From Agrobacterium vitis (GTDB lineage Bacteria > Pseudomonadota > Alphaproteobacteria > Rhizobiales > Rhizobiaceae): DNA of 64,000 nucleotides. Location of the stretch: assembly GCF_013426735.1 (NCBI RefSeq), contig NZ_AP023272.1:1656501-1720500 (forward strand), given 5' to 3'. Positions within the stretch are counted from its first letter, which is position 1. Every line of letters starts with the position of its first letter. The position numbers were made by a program, and so were the translations under genes. The notes beneath the pieces were generated by a model. That model was not told the origin of the DNA, searched no databases, and worked only from the letters and a program-made list of their open reading frames with translations. Below, piece by piece: positions 1-10,025 of this stretch.

Positions 1-1
1 C

Positions 2-310
2 GTGACCGCCGTTTCCGGCAGCGGTCCGGCCTATGTGTTTTATCTCGTCGAGTGCATGGCTGAGGCAGGCCGTAAAGCCGGTCTGCCAGCGGACCTCGCC
101 ATGCATCTCGCACGGGAAACTGTCGCCGGGGCTGGTGAAATGTTGCACCAGTCCCCGGACGATGCCGCCACGCTGCGCAAGAATGTTACCTCGCCGGGCG
201 GCACCACCGCCGCAGCCCTTGCAGTGTTGATGGCTGACCAGGGCATGCAGCCGCTGTTCGACACGGCGATAGCCGCCGCGAAACGCCGGGCCGAGGAGCT
301 TGCCTCTTGA
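2..310 (+). CDS. proC: Pyrroline-5-carboxylate reductase, C-terminal part (cut by window edge)
   Basis: The C-terminal ~100 residues of ProC, the NAD(P)H-dependent enzyme that makes proline from pyrroline-5-carboxylate in the cytoplasm. The segment carries SGSGPAYVF and, near the end, NVTSPGGTT, both typical of the family's dimerisation and active-site region. The reading frame is open to the left edge, so the dinucleotide-binding domain and true start lie outside the window; the GTG at position 2 is internal, not a start. The stop overlaps the TTG start of the next gene by 4 bases, which suggests translational coupling. Family identity is secure; only the partial length limits it. Confidence 0.93.
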   Translation: MTAVSGSGPAYVFYLVECMAEAGRKAGLPADLAMHLARETVAGAGEMLHQSPDDAATLRKNVTSPGGTTAAALAVLMADQGMQPLFDTAIAAAKRRAEELAS

Positions 311-666
311 GCGGGACGGAAAAAACCTCCGACGAGATCACTTACAGCGATTTCGAAAAAGTCGATATCCGGGTCGGGACGATCATTGAGGCGGAGCCTT
401 TTCCTGAGGCCCGCAAGCCAGCCTACAAGCTGCGGATTGATTTCGGGCCTGAGATCGGCATCAAGCGATCATCGGCGCAGATCACCGTACATTATACGCC
501 GGAAAGCCTTGTTGGCCGCCAAGTGCTCGGCGTAGTGAATTTTCCGCCGCGCCAGATCGGGCCTGTGCGGTCTGAGGTTCTCACTCTCGGTTTTGAGGAT
601 GAGGCCGGAGCCATCGTGCTGGCGTCGGTGGAGCGCGGCGTGCCGAATGGGCGCAAAATGATGTAG
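307..666 (+). CDS. CsaA-like tRNA-binding domain protein
   Basis: A 119-residue single-domain protein of the CsaA / tRNA-binding (OB-fold) family. The motif [12 protein letters not shown] near residues 15-26 opens the OB fold, and the tail GVPNGRKMM is typical of the family. CsaA proteins are described as dimeric tRNA binders or chaperone-like secretion factors; the role in rhizobia is not established. The start is a TTG that overlaps the proC stop (TTGA arrangement), so it is probably co-translated with proC. It is followed within 40 bases by the convergent end of a histidine kinase gene. Confidence 0.85.
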   Translation: MSGTEKTSDEITYSDFEKVDIRVGTIIEAEPFPEARKPAYKLRIDFGPEIGIKRSSAQITVHYTPESLVGRQVLGVVNFPPRQIGPVRSEVLTLGFEDEAGAIVLASVERGVPNGRKMM

Positions 667-705
667 TTTGCCGCGCTCGGGCGTTCCGTAAACCGGCCTA
701 CGGTG

Positions 706-2085
706 TTAAACCGGAATGCGGATCGTGGCGCGCAGGCCTCCGAGCGGGCTGTCGCCAAGTGTGACATTGCCGCCATGGCTGCGGGCGATGTCGCGGGCAA
801 TGGCGAGGCCAAGCCCGGTGCCTGACGCATCCTGGTTGCGAGCCTCATCCAGCCGGAAAAACGGCTTGAACACATCGTCGCGGGATTGGGCGGGAATGCC
901 GGGACCATCATCATCGAAGACGATGGTCAGCCATTTGGTTCCGTGGCGGGCTTCGACATGCATGGTATTGGCATAGCGGCGGCCATTGGCGGCAAGATTG
1001 CCCACCAGCCGCCAGAAGGCATTGGGGCGCACCCGGATCTGCTCGTCACCCTCGATCACATAGCTGAAGGTCTTGCCGTGCAGCCGGTAATCGGCGCTGA
1101 TTTTCTCCAGCATGTCCTTCAGGCTGAAGGGTCCGAAATTTTCCTCGGCCTCGCCCTTGGCAAAGGCCATATAACCTTCCAGCATCGTTTGCATGGCCTC
1201 GACATCTTCATTCAACGGTTCAAGATCGGGATTGTCGCCTGCTAGCGCCAATTGCAACTTGAACCGGGTGAGGATGGTGCGAAGATCGTGGCTGACGCCG
1301 GTCAGCATGGCGGTGCGCTGTTCCATCTGCCGCTCGATGCGCTCGCGCATCAGGATGAAGGCGAGACCTGCCCGGCGGATTTCATCAGCTCCGCGCGGGC
1401 TGAAGTCCTTGGCCGGCTTCTGGCCCTTGCCAAAGCTTTCGGCAGCCTCGGCCAGCGACAGGATTGGGCGGATCTGGCCGCGTAGGAACAGTGCGGCGAT
1501 AACGATCAGCACCAGCGACGTGCCGAACATCCACAACAGGAAGATATGAGTATTTGAGGCATAGGCTTGGTTGCGCCGGGCGAAAATCCGCAGCACCTCG
1601 CCATTCAATTGGATACGGATTTCGATCAGCGGCGAATCGCCGACGGTATCGATCCAGAAGGGCCGCTTGATCTGGTTGCGCAATTCATCGCTGAGCAATT
1701 GATCGAGAATCGAAAAGAATGGCTTGGGGCGAGGGGCCGGCAATTCGCCGTTCTTTTCCAGCGAGGCGACCAGACCCAGCTTGGAATTGGCAATTTTCAG
1801 CGTGTTGGCTGCGTCCTGGGGATAGGTTTCAAGCAAGACGATCACCGTGGCAATGTCACGGGTGACGGCGGCGGACAGGCGTTGCGTCACCATCTGCCAA
1901 TGGCGCTCCATGAACACGAACAGCAAGACGGTCTGGAGGATCAGCATCGGCAGGATGATGATCAGCAGGGCACGGGCAAACAGGCCGGTCGGAAACTGGC
2001 GGCGCAGCCAGCGGCTGAACCAGCGCAGGTCGATCCACGAAATGCGCCGGTATTTCAATCGGCTGAAGGCTTGCCTGAACGTCAT
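706..2085 (-). CDS. EnvZ-like sensor histidine kinase
   Basis: A 459-residue inner-membrane sensor kinase, probably phosphorylating the response regulator encoded upstream on the same strand. Visible order: basic N-terminus, a membrane segment about residues 36-58, a periplasmic stretch, a second membrane segment about 180-203, HAMP, the dimerisation H-box with His266 in GVSHDLRTILTR, an N-box (NLAANGRRYA), a G1 box (DDDGPGIP) and a G2 box (GTGLGLAIA). The H-box has Ile where most EnvZ-type kinases have Pro. The start ATG at 2085 lies 129 bases after the regulator stop, a gap filled by a palindromic repeat. The signal sensed cannot be read from the sequence. Confidence 0.88.
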   Translation of the reverse strand: MTFRQAFSRLKYRRISWIDLRWFSRWLRRQFPTGLFARALLIIILPMLILQTVLLFVFMERHWQMVTQRLSAAVTRDIATVIVLLETYPQDAANTLKIANSKLGLVASLEKNGELPAPRPKPFFSILDQLLSDELRNQIKRPFWIDTVGDSPLIEIRIQLNGEVLRIFARRNQAYASNTHIFLLWMFGTSLVLIVIAALFLRGQIRPILSLAEAAESFGKGQKPAKDFSPRGADEIRRAGLAFILMRERIERQMEQRTAMLTGVSHDLRTILTRFKLQLALAGDNPDLEPLNEDVEAMQTMLEGYMAFAKGEAEENFGPFSLKDMLEKISADYRLHGKTFSYVIEGDEQIRVRPNAFWRLVGNLAANGRRYANTMHVEARHGTKWLTIVFDDDGPGIPAQSRDDVFKPFFRLDEARNQDASGTGLGLAIARDIARSHGGNVTLGDSPLGGLRATIRIPV

Positions 2086-2128
2086 GGTCGTTTCCGTTAT
2101 GGTTGACCGCTGCTGGTCGGATGCAGCC

Positions 2129-2213
2129 TTTAGAGCATCAGAACGATGCTCTAAATTTTTGTTTGCGCATCGGATTCATCCGAAAACCGGTTCCCACTTT
2201 TCGGTCCGATGCT
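2129..2213. repeat. Rhizobial intergenic palindromic repeat
   Basis: Lies between the response regulator and kinase genes. It holds an 11-bp perfect dyad (2129-2139 with 2145-2155) followed by a stretch with the core CCGGTTCCCACTTTTCGG, a sequence I associate with dispersed rhizobial repeats. Related, more diverged copies occur at 4021-4068 and 62519-62555. It may modulate read-through or mRNA stability between the two genes. Confidence 0.7.
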
Positions 2214-2912
2214 TTAATCCCGGCTGAGGCGATAGCCGATGCCGCGCACGGTTTGCAGCCAGACCGGATTGGCCGGATCGTCCTCGATCTTGCGGCGCAG
2301 GCGGTTGATCTGCACGTCGATGGTGCGTTCGCCGACATCGGTATCCTCGCCCACCAGTTCGTGACGCGGAATGGTATCACCCGCCCGGTTGGCAAACAGC
2401 AGCATGATATCCTGCTCGCGGTCGGTCAGGTGAATGACCTCTGGTCCCTTTTTCAGCTCCTTGCGCAGGATGGAGAATGTATAGGGGCCGAACATCACTT
2501 GTTCGATTTTCGGCGTATCGGCGCTGGTGTTGCGCCGCAGGATATTGTTGATGCGCAGCACCAGTTCGCGCGGGTCAAAGGGTTTTGCCAGATAGTCGTC
2601 GGCCCCTGCCTCCAGCCCGGCAATGCGCGAATCGGCTTCCGTGCGGGCCGTCAGAAGAATGATCGGCGCAGTGATCTCGCCGCTCAGCGATTTGGTCAGC
2701 GACAAGCCGTTTTCGCCCGGCATCATCACATCGACGATCAGCAGGTCATAGGCCAAGCCCGCCAGCTTGCGGCGGGCTTCCTGCGCTTCAGCAGCGACGG
2801 TGACGCGAAAGCCCTGTTCGGTCAGATAGCGATGCAAGAGATCGCGGATTCGTGTATCATCATCGACAACAAGGAGGTGCGGGGCATCGTCGGTCAGGTC
2901 AATACGCTTCAT
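2214..2912 (-). CDS. petR: OmpR-family response regulator (PetR-like)
   Basis: A response regulator of about 232 residues: receiver domain with acidic pocket VVDDD (15-19) and phospho-acceptor Asp61 in LLIVDVMMPG, then an OmpR/PhoB winged-helix DNA-binding domain ending RRKIEDDPANPVWLQTVRGIGYRL. The arrangement MarR-type regulator then OmpR-type regulator matches the PetP-PetR pairs of alphaproteobacteria, hence the tentative symbol. I chose ATG 2912 over the TTG at 2921 because AGGAG lies 11 bases before the ATG but only 2 before the TTG. It begins 5 bases after the petP stop, so the two are co-transcribed, with the kinase downstream. Confidence 0.87.
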   Translation of the reverse strand: MKRIDLTDDAPHLLVVDDDTRIRDLLHRYLTEQGFRVTVAAEAQEARRKLAGLAYDLLIVDVMMPGENGLSLTKSLSGEITAPIILLTARTEADSRIAGLEAGADDYLAKPFDPRELVLRINNILRRNTSADTPKIEQVMFGPYTFSILRKELKKGPEVIHLTDREQDIMLLFANRAGDTIPRHELVGEDTDVGERTIDVQINRLRRKIEDDPANPVWLQTVRGIGYRLSRD

Positions 2913-2917
2913 ACTGC

Positions 2918-3430
2918 TCAAGGCTCCTGATCTAGCGGGGGTGCCGCGCCATTCTCACTGCGCATGGCAGCCAGAAAAGTACGAACCGCCTGTCTCTGTT
3001 CGCCGGAAAACCCTTCGAAGGCACGGGCAATCCGGCGCGATTGCGGATCCGACAGCGCCAGCGCCAGTTCGCGTCCGGCCAGTGTCGGGTAGAGGCGGCG
3101 CTGACGCCGGTCGGCTGGGCCGGTCATTTGTCGAATATAGCCCTCGTCGATCAATTCCTTCAGAACCCGGGCGAGGCTCTGCTTGGTGATGCGAAGCAAC
3201 CCCAGAAGATCGGCCACCGTCATGCCCGGCTGGCGGTTGACGAAATGCACCGCCCGGTGATGGGCGCGGCCATAACCCAGCTTGGCCAAAATCTCGTCCG
3301 GATCGGAAATGAAATCACGATAGGCGAAGAAAAAGGCTTCGATCGTTTCGAAATCGATGCTTTTATCGTCGATATGCGGCATGTCCGGCAGCTGTTTTTT
3401 CGCCGTTCTTACCGATGACGTTTTCTGCAC
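2918..3430 (-). CDS. petP: MarR-family regulator (PetP-like)
   Basis: A winged-helix regulator of about 170 residues. The segment LLGLLRITKQSLARVLKELIDEGYIRQ is the HTH, followed by the basic wing DRRQRRLYPT. It is the first gene of a petP-petR-kinase unit. MarR proteins bind palindromic DNA as dimers; the PetP ligand is not known to me. Start is uncertain: GTG 3430 has AAGGA 10 bases upstream and is preferred; TTG 3439 has the same site too close, and ATG 3382 gives a shorter form lacking the basic N-terminal tail. Confidence 0.82.
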   Translation of the reverse strand: MQKTSSVRTAKKQLPDMPHIDDKSIDFETIEAFFFAYRDFISDPDEILAKLGYGRAHHRAVHFVNRQPGMTVADLLGLLRITKQSLARVLKELIDEGYIRQMTGPADRRQRRLYPTLAGRELALALSDPQSRRIARAFEGFSGEQRQAVRTFLAAMRSENGAAPPLDQEP

Positions 3431-3755
3431 GTGTTTCAATTCCTTGTTCTACCGGTCATGGCACCGCGGCGGTGCTTCGGTGTGGTCCATGCACTTGAAA
3501 TTCGGTGCAAAACTATGACGAGTGCGATCAAAACGCTATTAAAAAAGCCGGTTTTCCAAAGATGCCGTCAACAGAAGCCATTCCTGCCTGGGAAATATTT
3601 TCAAGGCCATGCAACCAAAGCTCCGCTCAAGGCTTTATGAGGACAATAGATGGGGAACGGGGTGGCGATTGTCGATGGAGACAGTCGCGATCCCTTCAAG
3701 GCGATGAGGATGCTTTGGCGTTTTCATGCACTGGTAGAACAAGAGGCTGACTGCA
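3431..3755. other. Intergenic region upstream of petP
   Basis: About 325 bases without a recognisable gene. It must carry the petP promoter (minus) and possibly that of the small membrane protein at 3756 (plus). No convincing operator or hairpin was seen. Confidence 0.5.
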
Positions 3756-3953
3756 ATGTCATCAAATCTCGCGTCGGAGACCGTACCGGAATTCTCGTCC
3801 GACACTCCTGTCGCACAGGCTGTCGAAAACACCCTGAAGCCGGTGATGATCCTGGTTTTCACCTTAAAAATCGCTGTGGCAGCGCTTCTGGTCGGCAATG
3901 TAATGATGCCGAACCTTCATTCGGCCGAAGCCGAAATGGTCGCCGTACCCTGA
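3756..3953 (+). CDS. Small single-span membrane protein, unknown
   Basis: A 65-residue reading frame starting at ATG 3756 with a weak AGAGG about 10 bases upstream. Residues 27-49 (TLKPVMILVFTLKIAVAALLV and beyond) form one hydrophobic segment; the N-terminal 25 residues are acidic and Ser/Thr-rich. I do not recognise the family. The codon pattern looks coding and no better frame competes, but the short length leaves doubt. It stands alone between petP and an MBL-fold gene. Confidence 0.45.
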   Translation: MSSNLASETVPEFSSDTPVAQAVENTLKPVMILVFTLKIAVAALLVGNVMMPNLHSAEAEMVAVP

Positions 3954-4020
3954 TCCTCTTCGATGGTGTGAGACGCCTTGTCTCCTTCGCTCGATGCGAG
4001 ACTTGTAGCCTTTTGTCGCT

Positions 4021-4068
4021 ATAGGATTTTCCGCGAGACCGTTGTCCACTTTTCAGCCCGATGCTGTA
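4021..4068. repeat. Degenerate copy of rhizobial palindromic repeat
   Basis: Positions 4021-4068 resemble the element at 2165-2213: a GATTTTC...GAGACCG stretch then CCACTTTTCAGCCCGATGCT. It lies about 60 bases before the MBL hydrolase start. Confidence 0.5.
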
Positions 4069-4125
4069 TATGGTCTGTAAAAGGTCGCCATTGGTTCGTG
4101 GCATGCCGATAGTCAGAGGTTTATT

Positions 4126-4773
4126 ATGGGACAGCTTCAGGCGGGGATTATTCCCGTGACGCCATTTCAGCAGAATTGCACAGTGTTCTTCGATAGCGAG
4201 ACCAAGGAAGGCGTGGTGGTCGATCCGGGTGGCGATGTCGAGGACATCCTGCGCATGGTGCAGGAAAACGGCATTACCCTGAAGGAGATCTGGCTGACCC
4301 ACGGCCATCTCGATCATGCTGGTGGCGCCGAAGACCTCAAGGACGCGCTCGGCATCCAGATTATTGGCCCGCATCGCGATGACAAGGTGCTGCTGGATGC
4401 GCTGGAGGGGCAGAGCGCCCGCTTCAATCTTCCCATCAAGCTACGCAATGTGACGCCCGATCGCTTTCTGGAAGAGGGCGATGTCGTTGGCTTTTCCGGT
4501 CATGAATTCGAGGTGCTGCATTGCCCCGGCCATGCACCGGGTCATGTGGTGTTTTTCAATCGCGTCCAGAATTTCGCCCATCTGGGCGATGTGCTGTTCA
4601 ACGGTTCCATTGGCCGCACAGATCTGCCGGGCGGCAATCATCAGCAATTGCTGGCATCGATCCGCGACAAGGTCTTGCCATTGGGCGACGATGTCGGCTT
4701 CATTTGCGGTCATGGCCCCGGCAGCCGGATCGGCGACGAGCGCCGCAGCAATCCGTTTCTGAAAGGCCTTTGA
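4126..4773 (+). CDS. MBL-fold metallohydrolase (glyoxalase II-like)
   Basis: A 215-residue metallo-beta-lactamase fold hydrolase. The zinc motif HGHLDH sits at residues 59-64, and further metal ligands are visible in the HCPGHAPGH region (about 137-145) and FICGHGPGS near the C-terminus. The size matches the YcbL-type family of cytoplasmic glyoxalase II-like thioesterases; the physiological substrate is not evident. The gene is monocistronic and converges on the cold-shock gene. Confidence 0.85.
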   Translation: MGQLQAGIIPVTPFQQNCTVFFDSETKEGVVVDPGGDVEDILRMVQENGITLKEIWLTHGHLDHAGGAEDLKDALGIQIIGPHRDDKVLLDALEGQSARFNLPIKLRNVTPDRFLEEGDVVGFSGHEFEVLHCPGHAPGHVVFFNRVQNFAHLGDVLFNGSIGRTDLPGGNHQQLLASIRDKVLPLGDDVGFICGHGPGSRIGDERRSNPFLKGL

Positions 4774-4792
4774 AAAGGTCTTTGAAGGGTAG

Positions 4793-4817
4793 AAAAAACC
4801 CGGCAAAACTTGCCGGG
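4793..4817 (-). terminator. Intrinsic terminator of cold-shock gene
   Basis: CCCGGCA (4799-4805) pairs with TGCCGGG (4811-4817). Read on the minus strand the stem is followed by six T residues, about 35 bases after the cspA stop. Confidence 0.8.
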
Positions 4818-4851
4818 CCGCTGGGCGAAATGAAATGTGTGAACGAGGGTC

Positions 4852-5067
4852 TCAGCCTGCGATTTGCAGATTGACGGCCTTTGGTCCCTTGCCGCGGCGG
4901 TCCGGTTCCGTATCGAAGCTTACTTTTTGATTTTCACTCAATCCGTTCAGACCGGAAGCCTGAACGGCGGAGATGTGGACGAAAATATCCGCACCGCCAT
5001 TGTCCGGCTTGATAAAGCCGAAGCCTTTGTCGTTGTTGAAGAATTTTACAATGCCAGTTTCGGCCAT
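4852..5067 (-). CDS. cspA: Cold-shock protein CspA family
   Basis: A 71-residue cold-shock domain protein binding single-stranded RNA/DNA. RNP1 (KGFGFIKP, about 14-21) and RNP2 (DIFVHISAV, about 27-35) are intact. It starts at ATG 5067 with AGGA 10 bases upstream and ends in a clear intrinsic terminator. The upstream 459 bases hold no gene, consistent with the long 5' leaders often seen on cold-shock mRNAs. A second family member lies at 62180. Confidence 0.93.
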   Translation of the reverse strand: MAETGIVKFFNNDKGFGFIKPDNGGADIFVHISAVQASGLNGLSENQKVSFDTEPDRRGKGPKAVNLQIAG

Positions 5068-5526
5068 GCGTCAGGTCCTTTTGTCTCTGTCCGGGATCGG
5101 CGGACAGCATTGCTCAATCCTGCCCAGGGTCGAGGCAGGGGTCTAGGCGAGCAAGTTTAAATTGTGAGGAAAGGTCCCTGTTACCGCAGCCACAAGCTGT
5201 GAACGACGCCAGTCGTATCCCCTTATGGATGCCCGGAACTTCTGCGTCTCCGGTGCCAGTCGAAATTTAGATCTTTCCGCGCCTTTAAATTGCCCGAACC
5301 CTTCAAGAGTGCTTGGTTTGTGGGAAATTGGCAAGCAAAAGTTTTTTTACCAATCTATGATCTGGCATGGTTCAAGCCGGAGCAATTCGTGCCTTTCCGG
5401 GCCAAATCTGTGCTGATTTCGCCGAAAATTGCGGAAACTGCATCGTGGACGATGTAATTCATCCTCAATATGCCGGTTGCAGCGGTAAAGTTTTTCAAAG
5501 TTGTAAAATAAGGCGTGACTTAAAAT
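5068..5526. other. Long spacer upstream of cspA
   Basis: No coding frame is convincing. The spacer probably holds the cspA promoter and a long leader on the minus strand. I see no defined cold-box or riboswitch motif. Confidence 0.5.
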
Positions 5527-6417
5527 TTATTGCCTGACAGCGCGCTGTTTGCCCCATTCAGGCACGATTTCTACCGCCAGCATGGCGAGAAACATCAGGG
5601 CACAGCCGAGATAACCGATTGGCGCCAAGGATTCATGCAGGATGACAGCGCCCAGGAGCGCACCGAATAGCGCCTCCGACGACATGAAAATCGCCGCTTG
5701 CGAAGAGGATGTGTAGCGCTGGCCAATGATTTGCAGGCTGAAGGCCAGTCCGCTCGACAGCAGGCCGCCATAAAGGATCTGGGTCATCGAATTCTCGATA
5801 TCGGCAAAGCTGATCGGCTCCAGCGTGAGGGCGGCGAGCGTGCAGAGGAGGGCGGTAACGGCAAACTGGATGGCGGCAAGCGCCAAGGGCCGTGACAGGG
5901 TCTGGATAATCCGGCCCGTCAGCAGGATCTGCAACGCGAAAAACCCGGCGCACAGGATGGTCAGGCCGTCGCCTGTACTCAGGGCTGACAGGCTGCCGCC
6001 GCTGAGCAGCAGGATGCCGAGCAGGGCGGCAAGTGCGGAGGGCCAGATGATCCAATGAGGACGGTGTCGAAGAAACACGACTGCCATGACCGGCACGATC
6101 ACTACATAGAGGCCGGTGAGGAAGCTGGCATTGGTGACGGTGGTGGTTTTCAGGCCAAATTGTTGGGCGGTCTGGGCGGCAAACAGCAGGACGCCGATAA
6201 TGACGAACATCCTCACGTCACCCACCGACAATCTGTCTCGGGCACGCCGGCTTTCGAGCATGGCAAAAGGCAGCAGGACAATTGTTGCAATGCCAAATCG
6301 CAGGGCGTTGAACCAGTTGGCGCCCAGATGATCCATGGCGGTGGATTGCGCCACGAACCCACCGCCCCAGATGGCGGCAGCCAGAAGAAGAAGGAGATTG
6401 GCCTGAATGCGGGTCAC
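5527..6417 (-). CDS. EamA/DMT-family transporter
   Basis: A 296-residue inner-membrane protein with about ten hydrophobic helices in two EamA repeats (N-terminal LLLLAAAIWGGGFVAQ, second repeat from about residue 150). This is the drug/metabolite transporter superfamily; substrates range from amino acids to metabolites and cannot be predicted here. It starts at ATG 6417 and appears monocistronic. Function assignment stops at the family level. Confidence 0.85.
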   Translation of the reverse strand: MTRIQANLLLLLAAAIWGGGFVAQSTAMDHLGANWFNALRFGIATIVLLPFAMLESRRARDRLSVGDVRMFVIIGVLLFAAQTAQQFGLKTTTVTNASFLTGLYVVIVPVMAVVFLRHRPHWIIWPSALAALLGILLLSGGSLSALSTGDGLTILCAGFFALQILLTGRIIQTLSRPLALAAIQFAVTALLCTLAALTLEPISFADIENSMTQILYGGLLSSGLAFSLQIIGQRYTSSSQAAIFMSSEALFGALLGAVILHESLAPIGYLGCALMFLAMLAVEIVPEWGKQRAVRQ

Positions 6418-6583
6418 TGAACCATCCTGATCCTGCCCTGCGGCTAGTATTTTGGCTACGCGGGCAATGCGATGGCTCTATCAGGCGTCATCAATGGCCG
6501 CAAGAACAGCAATGTCTGTTTTGGACAATCCCAGGGTTGTTTCAAGTGTTTCAGAAAATACCAAACGTCCCTGCGGAAATGCT

Positions 6584-7006
6584 CTAAAGATCCTGATTGT
6601 TTTTTGGCGGTGCCCTGTTGAGCCAGACGACCAGCAAGCCGAACAGGCTGAGCAGGGCAAGAACGCGTCGGTCGGCCAATACCGAGAGATAGCCCGGGAC
6701 ATGAACGGAGGAAACGGTGCCAGCGACGGCTCGGTCGACGCCGTTGTTGCGGGCAAGTGTATTGGTCAGCAGATCTTTCTGGGCGATCGGCAGGGCAATG
6801 CTGCCGGTTTCCATCGTATCGACCGGTGTTTGATCGGTCATTGTGCTTGTCGCCACTGAGGGGGCCTGTTGTCCACTTGCGGGGGCCGCCGAAACCCATG
6901 CGGTCGGAAGGGTCAAAGCCGCCAGCGCAATCCAGGCCGCGAACATGGTTTTCCGGCTAAAATCCCAGGGTTTCGAGGGGGTATTTTCCGTCCTGTTCCG
7001 TCTCAT
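6584..7006 (-). CDS. Exported protein with C-terminal membrane anchor, unknown
   Basis: About 140 residues from ATG 7006, which has AAGGA 10 bases upstream; the open frame extends further but lacks coding character there. Residues 21-42 are a signal peptide or membrane segment ending in a possible cleavage site (WVSAAPA), and residues 112-129 (VLALLSLFGLLVVWLNRA) form a second hydrophobic helix. The middle is Thr/Ser-rich. I do not recognise a family. Confidence 0.6.
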   Translation of the reverse strand: MRRNRTENTPSKPWDFSRKTMFAAWIALAALTLPTAWVSAAPASGQQAPSVATSTMTDQTPVDTMETGSIALPIAQKDLLTNTLARNNGVDRAVAGTVSSVHVPGYLSVLADRRVLALLSLFGLLVVWLNRAPPKNNQDL

Positions 7007-7278
7007 CTTGCCGCGTCCTTCTGCCCAACCACAGGATGATAAAAGCCGGTCGAAATCGTCGGCAAAGGGACCGAATTGCGGCACTGCACTGCAAAAATTG
7101 AGGCGATATTGTGGCGCGTTAACATTTGGCCATTCCGACCGGTTAACGGCGCTTTCCGTCGTCCTGGCCAGCATCCTTGGCGGTGGTTTTTGTGCGGTCC
7201 TGTCACGGTGACAAGAAAAGCATCGGCACTGGCCGTTTCCGCTTGATCCGGGCAGGCAGAATTGTCATACAGCTGTAA

Positions 7279-8538
<1,260 letters not shown>

Positions 8539-8560
8539 GCTATAGCAAGACAGCACATAA

Positions 8561-8596
8561 AAGGGCGGGATGGTTATGCCATCCCGCCCTTTTTCT
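8561..8596 (+). terminator. Intrinsic terminator of aatA
   Basis: A 12-13-bp GC-rich stem (8561-8573 with 8579-8590) is followed by a T-rich run. It sits 22 bases after the aatA stop, between convergent genes. Confidence 0.9.
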
Positions 8597-8627
8597 ATTC
8601 TTGCATAACGAGCGCAGATGAATTCGC

Positions 8628-9854
8628 TCAGGCGTTCTGCATCTGCTTTCCTGCCGGGGCGGGGGCCGGAACCGGTTTTGGTTGCGGGGCCGGGGCAAAA
8701 TGGATGTCGCGTTCGCGGTAGAGCGCGGGCAGAGCCAGAAGCGACACGCAGAACACGGCAATCGCGGTTTTCGACAGTTCCGAGAACGGTCCGATCCGGC
8801 CATCGATATAGCGCACCGCAAACACCACCAGCACATGCCAGAGATAGACATGCAGGGAGTGACGGCCCAGCAATTGCAGGAAGCTGAGGCTGAAGACACT
8901 GTTGACCACGCTTGCAGTCTTGCGGACGATAGCGCTGTCAGTTTTCGGACCGGCAATCAGCAACCAAGCAACCAGGCTGGCCATGGCGGCGAAATTCAGC
9001 AGATAGACCGGGCCGAAATCGGCGCGCACTTCCATCGTGCCGAACTTTTGCAGCACGACGTCAGGCATCAGCCCATGGGCGGTCATGATCCTGAGCGGTA
9101 GGAAGAAGATGAGAATGGCAAGGGCCGTCTTGGGAATCAGCGTCCGCTCCGGGCTGAACACCTTGCTCCACTCGATATTGCGGGTCGCCGTCAGGCTTCC
9201 GGCAATCAGGCCACCGAAAAACACGATCTGCCAGCCCAGCAGATTGAAGCTGGCGCGAATGCCTTCCTTCTCGGCAGCACCCAGCCAGGCATCGAGCGGA
9301 TAGGTGATCAGGCGGTGCAGACCAAGCTGGCCTGCCATCCAGACGACCAATGAGCCGATGGCGACGCTGGCCCAGCGACCGGTAATGCAGAGCCAGATCA
9401 ACACAGGCGCAAACACCATGTAGATGATATATTGCGGCAGGATATCCATATAGGTCGGCTGGAACAGGAATGTGGCGATTGAGGCGAGGCGAAGTGGATC
9501 GCTGAGCGATACCTCGCCCAGCCAGTCGTGCCAGATCCCTACGGCACCCGGCAGCACGAATCGGGCCACGAGGACCAGCAGAATAATGCCCATGGCATAG
9601 CGATAAAGCTCCAGCGCTCGCGCCCAGATCCGCTCGCGTCCCGCTTCATAGCCGCTTTTCAGCATCTTGCGGCCATAGACCATGCCGACCAGCAGTCCGG
9701 ACATGAACACGAAGCCCTGCGCATCCTCGACAAATGTCAGGTTGCGGTGATTGACCTCGACCAGCAGATAGCCGCCCGTGAAGATCAGGTGGTTCAACAT
9801 CATGAAGACGAGGAAATATCCCCGCATTCCGTCTAGGACATCTAATCTTTTCAA
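8628..9854 (-). CDS. opgC: OpgC-type membrane acyltransferase
   Basis: A 408-residue polytopic membrane protein of the OpgC family, which adds succinyl groups to osmoregulated periplasmic glucans. The N-terminus KRLDVLDGMRGYFLVFMMLNH is the family signature (partial view), followed by about ten hydrophobic helices and a proline-rich cytoplasmic tail. TTG 9854 is preferred: GGAG lies 8 bases upstream and the protein then starts directly at the conserved segment, whereas the longer frame adds an unlikely 54 residues. The exact acyl donor is inferred from the family. Confidence 0.85.
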   Translation of the reverse strand: MKRLDVLDGMRGYFLVFMMLNHLIFTGGYLLVEVNHRNLTFVEDAQGFVFMSGLLVGMVYGRKMLKSGYEAGRERIWARALELYRYAMGIILLVLVARFVLPGAVGIWHDWLGEVSLSDPLRLASIATFLFQPTYMDILPQYIIYMVFAPVLIWLCITGRWASVAIGSLVVWMAGQLGLHRLITYPLDAWLGAAEKEGIRASFNLLGWQIVFFGGLIAGSLTATRNIEWSKVFSPERTLIPKTALAILIFFLPLRIMTAHGLMPDVVLQKFGTMEVRADFGPVYLLNFAAMASLVAWLLIAGPKTDSAIVRKTASVVNSVFSLSFLQLLGRHSLHVYLWHVLVVFAVRYIDGRIGPFSELSKTAIAVFCVSLLALPALYRERDIHFAPAPQPKPVPAPAPAGKQMQNA

Positions 9855-10025
9855 GGTCCCGGCTCCCGGTTCGCGTCCTGCCCAGCAGGTCGGTTTTTGC
9901 CCTTCATCGTGGTGACAATGCGGCGGACCGGGTAACGACCCGATCACATAACCGCAACGAGTGTTTGCAAGAAAGGTTCCGGCATCAAAATCTTGTGACT
10001 GGATTTTGACCGGCACCCCCTGAGA

